In this document: piece after piece, positions 26,846 to 34,485 of the stretch
Numbering within the stretch: the first letter of the stretch is position 1
Layout: the number at the start of each line of letters is the position of its first letter
NCBI GenBank assembly: GCA_963676655.2
Contig: CAXXKX010000002.1
Span: forward strand, 868,001 to 932,000
Reading direction: 5' to 3'
Length of the DNA stretch: 64,000 nucleotides
Source: G963676655 sp963676655
GTDB taxonomy: Bacteria > Verrucomicrobiota > Lentisphaeria > Victivallales > Victivallaceae
The notes under the pieces: model-generated
Told to the model about the DNA's origin: nothing
Database searches by the model: none
The model's input: the letters and a program-made list of their open reading frames with translations, nothing else
Position numbers and translations under genes: made by a program

Positions 26846-27508
26846 ATGAAATGTAAAACTTTTACATTGATTGAATTGCTGGTCGTGATCGCGATCATCG
26901 CAATTCTGGCTTCAATGCTGCTGCCGGCACTGGGAAAGGCCAGGACCAGAGCAAAAATCATCGGTTGCGTCAATGTCCTTAAACAGCATGGATTAGCCCA
27001 GTCGCAGTATCAGTCGGATTATGACGGTTTTGTTCTTGCATCCTGTCAGGATGCTGACGCGGTATACCGCTGGTGCCGTAAAGCCGCCCCGTATTTGGGA
27101 CTGGAAACCTACGTTAAACCATCTATATCTCCAGGCAATATTTTTACTTGTCCTGAACAGCCAAAGGGAAATTTCAACGGTAACTATCCGTCATATCATA
27201 TCAATATTTATCTTACGTCGGTCAGTACCCTTGACCGGTCATACAAGATTGTCAAGGTCAAGGATTCTACTGGAAAAGTTTATATTGGCGATGCTATAAA
27301 CGGAACAATGTTTGCTCCATCCACATTTATCCCGGATATTTTGGGCGGTTTTATCGACACGGAACGCCATGAGGGAGTAGCCAATATAGTTTTTCTTGAT
27401 TCTCACGTAGGGACCTTTAAGTCCCCTCCGTTACCGATTACGGTCAATTCCGGGCTCAACGGTTATAGAGGCTGGCTGCTGCCTAATTATCCAAAAGCTT
27501 CATATTAA
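26846..27508 (+). CDS. Pseudopilin-like protein
   Basis: 220 residues from the ATG behind GGAAAGAGG; an upstream ATG at 26813 lacks such a site. MKCKT precedes FTLIELLVVIAIIAILASML and GKARTRAKIIGC; Thr is at -1. The end motif is RHEGVANIVFLDSHVGTF: H-X9-D is kept but Ser replaces the Gly of DG. It follows a terminator, so it needs readthrough or its own promoter; I could not assign one in the 79-base gap. It precedes the DUF4838 pair by 35 bases. Confidence 0.83.
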   Translation: MKCKTFTLIELLVVIAIIAILASMLLPALGKARTRAKIIGCVNVLKQHGLAQSQYQSDYDGFVLASCQDADAVYRWCRKAAPYLGLETYVKPSISPGNIFTCPEQPKGNFNGNYPSYHINIYLTSVSTLDRSYKIVKVKDSTGKVYIGDAINGTMFAPSTFIPDILGGFIDTERHEGVANIVFLDSHVGTFKSPPLPITVNSGLNGYRGWLLPNYPKASY

Positions 27509-27543
27509 ACAAATATAAAAATCAAAGGTTGAAAAGTAAAGTT

Positions 27544-30500
27544 ATGAGAATCAGTAAAATTGTCTGTGTCGCCCTCTTTTTGATTTGCGGTCGAATTGTG
27601 GACGGAGCCGAATACACACTAGTGAAAGACGGTAAGCCGCAAGCGGAAATAGTTCTGGCTGAAAAACCGGTCAAGGCTGCCCAACTTGGCGCATTTGAAC
27701 TTCAGGAACACATTAAACAGATTACCGGGGCGACACTGCCGATAGTCAAAGGCAAACCGCAAGGGCAGGGGCTTAAACTCTTTGTTGGTAATTCAAAAGC
27801 GGCAGTCGCGGCCGAGGCGCCTGCGGATCTTAAATCTCAGGAATATGCGGTTGTATTCAAACCGGGCAGCATCATCATGATCGGGAAGGATAATAATGAT
27901 ACCGGGGAGGTTAAATATTGGTCAAAAACTATTCCCGGCGCGTATGAGTTTCGAACCTGGCCGGAACTCTTTGAGGAAATGGGATCATTGTACGCGGTTT
28001 ATGATTTTCTCGAAAAATATTGCGGGGTCCGTTGGTTTGACAACTCGGAGTTCGGAACGGATGTTCCACATGGAAAAACTTTGAGTGTAAAAGCCGGGGA
28101 TTTGCGCCTTGCTCCCGCTTTCAGGTATCGCGATCCGGAGGCAAAAATCAAAGCCAATATGGGGCTTATCGATCGCCAGATGTCCAATTGGACCGTACGC
28201 CGGGGGGAGCCGTCGCCTAAATATCAGGCATGGTTGAAAATCAAATACGAAAAGGGCAGGGCGCAGCCGGAATGCAAACACCCGCATCGCTGGCTGGCCT
28301 ATCAACGCAGTCTGACCTATGCGTTCTTACTGCGTCGCAAACTTGGCGGCGAAAAGTATAAGACGAACCATTCATTGTATGAGTGGTATGACCGTTTCTG
28401 GGAAAAAAATCCGCGGCGGCCATCGGTTTTTGAAACGAAAAGACCGGAATTTTTTGCGCAGGGGTATCCTCATGCCAAGCGTCCGCCGCAGCTTTGCTAC
28501 AGCAATCCGGCAGTGGCTGAACAGTTGATCAGGGATATGTATAAGTTCTATTCGCTTCCGGCTGCACAGATCGAAAAAAGCCGCTTGGGAACGGAAAAGT
28601 TTTATCCGGTTGTGCCGATGGATAATTCTTCCTACTGCAAATGTCCGGAATGTAAAAAGATCGATACGCCGACAAAACTGCAGTCGGGCGCCTTTACCAA
28701 TGGTAAACACAGCCGGATCATCTGGACCTTTATCAATAAAATAGCCCGGGCATTGAAGAAAAAATATCCGGACAAATATATTTCAGCGTTGGCCTATGCA
28801 TCCTATGCCTATCGTCCTGATAATATGAAGATTGAGGATAATATCGCGGTGCAACTGTGCCTGTTTCCGCACTTTGCCGCGACTAACTCCAAAGGTTTGA
28901 AGTCCGACGACATGCTGCTGAAACAGTGGAACGACGGCAGGCCGGTCTATTTATGGCTTTATTCAGGACTTACGACCGGTGCCAGGCCCGTAATTCCGTG
29001 GTTTCCGAAACCGTCCGGGACCTACATGGGCACGGTCCTCCGGAAATACCATAAAGCTGGAGTTAAAGGTATTTTCTTCAATGGGTTTCCTCAGGAAGTT
29101 GATACCTATTTCATGTTGAAATTAACTGAAGATCCTTATCAGAATGTGGATAAGCTGATCGATGATTATTTTGTCAGAATGTATGGTACTGAAGCAGGAA
29201 AGACGATGAAGGAATTTTACCTGACTATGTCTGGCATTTATGCCAATCCGAGGAATTATTCCAAAGGGATAGCAGGTCCGAATCTGGAATGGGGTATTCT
29301 GGGGACCGGTCCCCGCATGAAGAAGTTGCAGGCGTTGGTCGATAAAGCTGAAAAAGAGCTGGCGGCAAATGGAACCGAATTACAGAAAAAACGCTTTAAT
29401 TTGTTCAAATTCGGCACATGGGATTATATGTTGAAAGGCCGTAAGGAATATGAGACCGCAAAGTTCGGAAAAAAACACAAGGCTCGGGATTTGAGTATGA
29501 TATGTCCGGCAATCTTGTCGGCTCCCCCTAAGGGAGATACAGCCAAAGTCGATTGGAATGACGCGACTATTACCGATTTCTGCTGGAAAGATAACGGAGA
29601 CAGCAGCCTGCGGATTATCGAGACCTCAATGCTTAGAGATGACCGGTATTTGTACTTGAAGCTTGAGGAGAAGAATCTCGAAAGCAAACCGGTCAAAGGC
29701 GATTCGTGGACTATCGCTTTTTTTGATAAAAAACGTAAGATGAAATATTTGCTGAATATTGATTTCCGTGGCAAGGTATCCGGGACTGAACAGGGCGTTG
29801 GAGGGGCTCCGCAGGAGTGGAATTCAGGCGCGGTTGCGGCATCTAACGTGAATAACAAGGTTTGGCATATCATGGTTGCGATTCCACTAAAAGATAAGCC
29901 GTTTGTGGCTAATAATTCCATCCGCATGAATTGGCAGCGGAATGATTCGGCTGAGATGGACAGTCCGGTTTGGGTCTGTACAAATAATCAGTTCGATACC
30001 GGTAATGTTTCCGCCGTTGTAAGACTTGATAAAATGGCGTCCGGCAAAGCGGAGCTTCCAATCCGGAGTGATTTGTATCTGGAATGGAATTTCGCGGATA
30101 AGCAAAATCTGGCTAAGGACTCCTCCGGACATGGTCATAATGGCATTAATCACGATGTAAAAAGCAAAAATGACGATGGAATTAATACGGCAAAATTTTA
30201 TAAAGCGGTCAACCGGCATATTTATATTGAAACCGGAAAGCTTGATAATTTCGACAAGAATATTTATACCTTTTCCTGCTGGTTTAAATATGAAAGACAT
30301 ATTCGAAGCGCAATGGGTGGACGCCTGTTTATTTTCGGAGACCTCTTTTTTACTATATGTCAGCCGCAATATCAGATTCTTGTTCTGAGCAAGACGCCGC
30401 AAGGCAAACGGACCGGGGCCGGACCAACCGGAGCGATCCTTCCGCCTGAAGCGTGGCACCATCTGGTAATCTCCAATGACGGTAAGATGTTGCGGATGTA

Positions 30501-30726
30501 TGAGAACGGCAGAGAGCGACTAAAAATGAGATCTTCGAGGCTCTCTGTTCCGTCCGCTGACGCCAGAATTCGGATTGGCGGCGGTCCTAAACATATTTGG
30601 TTCACTAATCTGAACGGCGAAATGAGTCAGGTCCGCATATACAACAAGGTGTTGGGACCTGATCAGATATTAGCTCAATACAAAGCCGAATATAAAAAAT
30701 ACAAACAGGGAAAGGTGTCCAAATGA
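27544..30726 (+). CDS. Exported DUF4838 protein with CBM9-like and LamG domains
   Basis: 1060 residues from ATG 27544 (a TTG 15 bases earlier is possible). The signal peptide MRISKIVCVALFLICGRIVDG is followed by a GH67-N-like domain (AAQLGAFELQEHIKQITGATLPIV) and a DUF4838 barrel-like domain of about 450 residues with YAVYDFLEKYCGVRWFD, and a CKCPECKK cysteine cluster in MDNSSYCKCPEC. At about 660-830 lies a CBM9-like beta-sandwich (DRYLYLKLEE, DSWTIAFFDKK). The last 200 residues are LamG-like (LYLEWNFADKQNLAKDSSGHGHNG, YTFSCWFKYE, MSQVRIYNKVL). DUF4838 proteins are suspected glycosidases related to alpha-glucuronidases; activity is unproven. The stop overlaps the next start by four bases. 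Confidence 0.82.
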   Translation: MRISKIVCVALFLICGRIVDGAEYTLVKDGKPQAEIVLAEKPVKAAQLGAFELQEHIKQITGATLPIVKGKPQGQGLKLFVGNSKAAVAAEAPADLKSQEYAVVFKPGSIIMIGKDNNDTGEVKYWSKTIPGAYEFRTWPELFEEMGSLYAVYDFLEKYCGVRWFDNSEFGTDVPHGKTLSVKAGDLRLAPAFRYRDPEAKIKANMGLIDRQMSNWTVRRGEPSPKYQAWLKIKYEKGRAQPECKHPHRWLAYQRSLTYAFLLRRKLGGEKYKTNHSLYEWYDRFWEKNPRRPSVFETKRPEFFAQGYPHAKRPPQLCYSNPAVAEQLIRDMYKFYSLPAAQIEKSRLGTEKFYPVVPMDNSSYCKCPECKKIDTPTKLQSGAFTNGKHSRIIWTFINKIARALKKKYPDKYISALAYASYAYRPDNMKIEDNIAVQLCLFPHFAATNSKGLKSDDMLLKQWNDGRPVYLWLYSGLTTGARPVIPWFPKPSGTYMGTVLRKYHKAGVKGIFFNGFPQEVDTYFMLKLTEDPYQNVDKLIDDYFVRMYGTEAGKTMKEFYLTMSGIYANPRNYSKGIAGPNLEWGILGTGPRMKKLQALVDKAEKELAANGTELQKKRFNLFKFGTWDYMLKGRKEYETAKFGKKHKARDLSMICPAILSAPPKGDTAKVDWNDATITDFCWKDNGDSSLRIIETSMLRDDRYLYLKLEEKNLESKPVKGDSWTIAFFDKKRKMKYLLNIDFRGKVSGTEQGVGGAPQEWNSGAVAASNVNNKVWHIMVAIPLKDKPFVANNSIRMNWQRNDSAEMDSPVWVCTNNQFDTGNVSAVVRLDKMASGKAELPIRSDLYLEWNFADKQNLAKDSSGHGHNGINHDVKSKNDDGINTAKFYKAVNRHIYIETGKLDNFDKNIYTFSCWFKYERHIRSAMGGRLFIFGDLFFTICQPQYQILVLSKTPQGKRTGAGPTGAILPPEAWHHLVISNDGKMLRMYENGRERLKMRSSRLSVPSADARIRIGGGPKHIWFTNLNGEMSQVRIYNKVLGPDQILAQYKAEYKKYKQGKVSK

Positions 30727-33260
30727 AAGTTGGAATTTCAGCAATCTTATCTGCCGGAATCGTCATGGTCTGCGGATGTGCGACAATGTCGCCGAAGCAG
30801 CAAGTCAAACTAACGGAGAACGGTAAACCGGCATCAACTATTGTTATCGCCCAAAAAGCGACAAAATCCGCTAGGTTTGCCGCGTTTGAACTGCAGTCGC
30901 ATATAAAATTGATATCCGGTGCGACTCTGCCGATCATTACCGCAGATAAAAAAGTGCAGGGAACCCGCATTCTGGTCGGGGAAAGCGCCTTGACAAAAAA
31001 GCTCGGGTTGACCGATAAAATGTTCGGTAAACAGGAATATCTCATTAAGTTTGAACCGGGTACGATTGTTTTAATGGGGAAGGATAAGCCGGACTTCGGG
31101 AAATTCGATTATGATTACAGGAAAAATAAACGTGCGGTAAATTGGCCCTCATTCTATGATGCGAATGGAACCATGTGCGCTGTATATGACTTTCTGAGAA
31201 AATATTGCGGCGTCAACTGGGTCAATCCCTCTGACTACGGAACCGTGGTTCAGAAAAAGAAAACACTGATTGTTTCAGGTTGTGAAATCAAACGTAAACC
31301 CAATATGTTGTTCCGCGGCGGAGTTGCCGCCTATAATAATCGTTATCAAACCAACGGTGGTTACTGGAGGAATAATACGGACGGGGCAAAAAAATATAAT
31401 CAGCACGCCTATGAAAACATATATAAAAATATAAAACATAAGCATCAAATAAGAAGTGCGGTTAACGCTCAGAATTATTTATTCCAGTACCGGATGAAGG
31501 CTGGTGGCGAACAGTCACAGTGCAACCATTCATTCTACAACTATTACGAACGTTTCTGGAAAAAGAAAAATAATAATTTTGAAGGGTATCATCCCGAATA
31601 TTTCGCCCAGGGGTACAAAGGCGACACTCCTCCGCAATTGTGTTACAGCAATCCGGCGACGATCAAGCAGGTTGTCAAAGATATTCGTGATTATTTTGAT
31701 AACGGCGGTTACAAAAAACGGATGCATTCAATTGGTGTTCCCGGCTACCAATGGGGTGAAAATTTCTTTGCGCTTGAGCCGATGGATAATTCGGCATTTT
31801 GTAAATGCGATGCCTGTACCAGTCAGTATGAGCCGGAACGCAAAAAAGACAAGTCACAGCATAGTACCTATTGGTTTGCATTTGTTAATAAAGTGGCCAA
31901 AGAAATAAAAAAATCCCATCCTGATAAAAAGATTTCAACACTCGCATATATGACCCATGAGGGATTGCCGACTGGGTTCAAAATGGAAGATAATGTGGTT
32001 GTCCATTTTTGTATTAGTGCCAACCGACAGCCATACAACAAAGAGTTTCTAGATCAACAGCTTGGACGTCTTCAGGAGTGGTACGATAAAGAAAATGTGC
32101 CGATGTACCTGTGGCTTTATAACACCTTCCCGCTGGAAATAGCCAATAATGGCCGCTTCTATGCGTTTCCTGGTCATTTTGCCCATGTCCAGAAAAAGCA
32201 GTATGATTATTTCAAAAAACTTGGAATCAAGGGTGTTTTTCATTGCGGGTTCAATGGTGAAGTAGATAATTATGTCGCCTACCGCCTGATGGATGATCCT
32301 GACTTGGACATAGGTGTGCTGCTGGATGAATATTTTTCCGCTTACGGTAAAGCTGGCAAACCGCTCAGAAAAATGTATGAACTGATAGAAGATCGTTATT
32401 GCAATGTTGAGAATTATCCTAAAGGCGGAGATGGCTCTCCGTTTAAAGGACACCAGACTGTTGGTGCAGCCTGGGGCTATCTTGGAAACGCGGAAACAAT
32501 GAAGCAGCTTAAAGCCTATATGGACCAGGCTTACGCTTTGGCTGAAACTGACCAGCAGAAACAGCTGGTTAAATTATGGGATGAGTCGCTTTGGGCTTAC
32601 ATGAAAGCTGGTAGAAAGTCCTATGTTGATCGGATGAGTTTTACAATTCCTGAGGTTATCGCTCCGAAAGTAGCGAAAGCCCATGGTGATGTCGGTAAAG
32701 TAGACTGGAACAAAGCCGCTTCTCTTGGCGACAAATGGTATAAGCGTGGCGGAAAACTGCCTGCCGTAAATAAAATGGGAGGCCAGGTTTGTCATGATGG
32801 AGAATATCTCTATTTGAAACTGATTGATTATGTTGATCCCAAAAAACTGGTTGTATCTCCTCAAATAGCCTGTTATGATGACTGGGAAATCTTTTTGGCC
32901 GGACAGCGTGCTCAGCCTTTCAGACAATATATGATTGGTCCAACAGCCATGATTCGCGGTATCTCATATGGTGAAGTTAACTGGCGTCAAGGAGTTTTAG
33001 CGACTGAATACACAAAAAAGGCATTTGGCTTGAAGGCGGTTTCCGATACGAGTGGAAATAAATGGATATTGAAACTCAGCTTTCCATTATCTGATATTTT
33101 AGAAAAACCAATCAAACCCGGAGATGATATTTATGCCAATTTCATGCGTGTTCGCAATCCGGCTTTGGCTGGAGGGGGGCGCTATGGTATTGATACCTGG
33201 GTGGCATATACTACCGTAAAAGATATTGACCGTCTGGCAAAAATTCATTTGGCAAAGTAA
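30723..33260 (+). CDS. DUF4838 lipoprotein
   Basis: 845 residues, starting inside the stop of the preceding gene (ATGA overlap), so translation is coupled. The N-terminus has a hydrophobic stretch ending VCGC, a lipobox-like site with Cys19, though Cys at -2 is unusual. The GH67-N-like domain (ARFAAFELQSHIKLISGATLPII) and DUF4838 domain parallel the upstream protein, including YDFLRKYCGVNWV and FCKCDAC. The C-terminal 200 residues are CBM9-like (GEYLYLKLIDYVDPKKL, DDWEIFLAG); the LamG domain of its neighbour is missing. The two are therefore diverged tandem paralogues, one perhaps anchored and one released. Function is inferred to be glycan cleavage. Confidence 0.8.
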   Translation: MKVGISAILSAGIVMVCGCATMSPKQQVKLTENGKPASTIVIAQKATKSARFAAFELQSHIKLISGATLPIITADKKVQGTRILVGESALTKKLGLTDKMFGKQEYLIKFEPGTIVLMGKDKPDFGKFDYDYRKNKRAVNWPSFYDANGTMCAVYDFLRKYCGVNWVNPSDYGTVVQKKKTLIVSGCEIKRKPNMLFRGGVAAYNNRYQTNGGYWRNNTDGAKKYNQHAYENIYKNIKHKHQIRSAVNAQNYLFQYRMKAGGEQSQCNHSFYNYYERFWKKKNNNFEGYHPEYFAQGYKGDTPPQLCYSNPATIKQVVKDIRDYFDNGGYKKRMHSIGVPGYQWGENFFALEPMDNSAFCKCDACTSQYEPERKKDKSQHSTYWFAFVNKVAKEIKKSHPDKKISTLAYMTHEGLPTGFKMEDNVVVHFCISANRQPYNKEFLDQQLGRLQEWYDKENVPMYLWLYNTFPLEIANNGRFYAFPGHFAHVQKKQYDYFKKLGIKGVFHCGFNGEVDNYVAYRLMDDPDLDIGVLLDEYFSAYGKAGKPLRKMYELIEDRYCNVENYPKGGDGSPFKGHQTVGAAWGYLGNAETMKQLKAYMDQAYALAETDQQKQLVKLWDESLWAYMKAGRKSYVDRMSFTIPEVIAPKVAKAHGDVGKVDWNKAASLGDKWYKRGGKLPAVNKMGGQVCHDGEYLYLKLIDYVDPKKLVVSPQIACYDDWEIFLAGQRAQPFRQYMIGPTAMIRGISYGEVNWRQGVLATEYTKKAFGLKAVSDTSGNKWILKLSFPLSDILEKPIKPGDDIYANFMRVRNPALAGGGRYGIDTWVAYTTVKDIDRLAKIHLAK

Positions 33261-33263
33261 TTG

Positions 33264-34244
33264 TTACCGCTGGAGTTTTCGGAAGCAGTAGATGGGATCT
33301 CCGGTGGGACTGAGACCTCGGCTTAATTGTTTTTGTTTGACTCGTTCCGGATTTTCAAACATACTGCCAATTTGTTGGATAAACTGTTTTGATCCGATAA
33401 TTGCCCCATCGGTGAAGTGTCGGGTGCGGCGCAGAAAGCGGATCGGCATTGATTCGCCGCGTCTGGCTTGTTGTTGCGCCTGGTGTATTTCCACTGTATC
33501 GGCGCCGGATTCCATCGCGATAATTCGGGCTAACTCGCCTCGAAAATACGCAAAGAGTTCATTGTCGGACCATTGGGCAGTATCGCCGGCTGCGCGGATA
33601 TTTTGTTTCAGGTGTCTGACGAAATTATCGTAAAACATATGTTTGCCGCTGCCGCAGTAGCGGCCCCAGGTGGTGAACTGGTAATCGGCCGGATTGTTTT
33701 TCAGGCCGGCGCGAACCGGGTTGAGTTCCACGTACATGACGCAGGTTTCCAGTGAATCTTTTTGATCGAGGATCACGCTTTTAAAGCGGTCGGCCCAGAG
33801 GTGTCCGACGCGGTTTCGGTTTTTATTGAAAACGACGGTGTAGCGTTGTTGCAAAGCGCGCATGAAGCAACTGATGTCGATCATTTTCAGGCCGGTTTCG
33901 TGACACTTTGCTGTATCGTGCGGATCGAGGCGGGGGAGTTGCGAGCCGGCATAGGTCAGGTTGCGACGCATTTTGTTGTAGTAGGAGTTATGACGAGCGG
34001 CGATGTCGACTGTATCCGGCAGTTCGTCCGGACCGGGAGCGTAGACTACGAGGTGAAAATGGTTGCCCATCCAGGCGGCAGAGATTACTTCAACCAGAAA
34101 ATATTCAGACAGATTTTGGAGTAATCGAAAGCCGTATTCTTTATCGCGATCGTTGAATGGATGTACGCCTTTGATTCCGGCGATCCGGTTATAGAGGTGG
34201 TAGTAGCAGCCTTGGTCGCTGATTTTCATGCGTGAGATGTTCAT
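33264..34244 (-). CDS. RAYT/IS200-like Y1 transposase, copy 1
   Basis: 326 residues behind a strong AGGAGGA ribosome site. The HUH pair is in WMGNHFHLVVYAP (His62, His64). The nucleophile is probably Tyr135 in LQQRYTVVFN, followed by GHLWADRFKS and YVELNPVRAGL, the standard blocks of REP-associated tyrosine transposases (TnpA_REP). The C-terminal 80 residues carry a basic RHFTDGAIIGSKQF segment found in many domesticated members. A close relative is at 47219. No terminal inverted or insertion-sequence ends were seen. It converges with the DUF4838 lipoprotein, with three bases between stops. Confidence 0.88.
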   Translation of the reverse strand: MNISRMKISDQGCYYHLYNRIAGIKGVHPFNDRDKEYGFRLLQNLSEYFLVEVISAAWMGNHFHLVVYAPGPDELPDTVDIAARHNSYYNKMRRNLTYAGSQLPRLDPHDTAKCHETGLKMIDISCFMRALQQRYTVVFNKNRNRVGHLWADRFKSVILDQKDSLETCVMYVELNPVRAGLKNNPADYQFTTWGRYCGSGKHMFYDNFVRHLKQNIRAAGDTAQWSDNELFAYFRGELARIIAMESGADTVEIHQAQQQARRGESMPIRFLRRTRHFTDGAIIGSKQFIQQIGSMFENPERVKQKQLSRGLSPTGDPIYCFRKLQR

Positions 34245-34485
34245 AAAAGGTCCTCCTGGTGAATTGTTGAAATTAATATATAGCGGAATTTTTGAATTTC
34301 AAATTAAAATAGCATGTGATTTAATAGAAAAATTTAAGATCTTGATTCATATATGCTTATGTTTTATGTGTGTTCTTGATTGTTTTGTTTGAGGAGTTTT
34401 CTGAGGTCTTTTTAATGGTGGAGTGGCAACAAGTGAAAAAAATGATATATTATTGCTAAATTATTTAACATTAATCGGGGATGAC

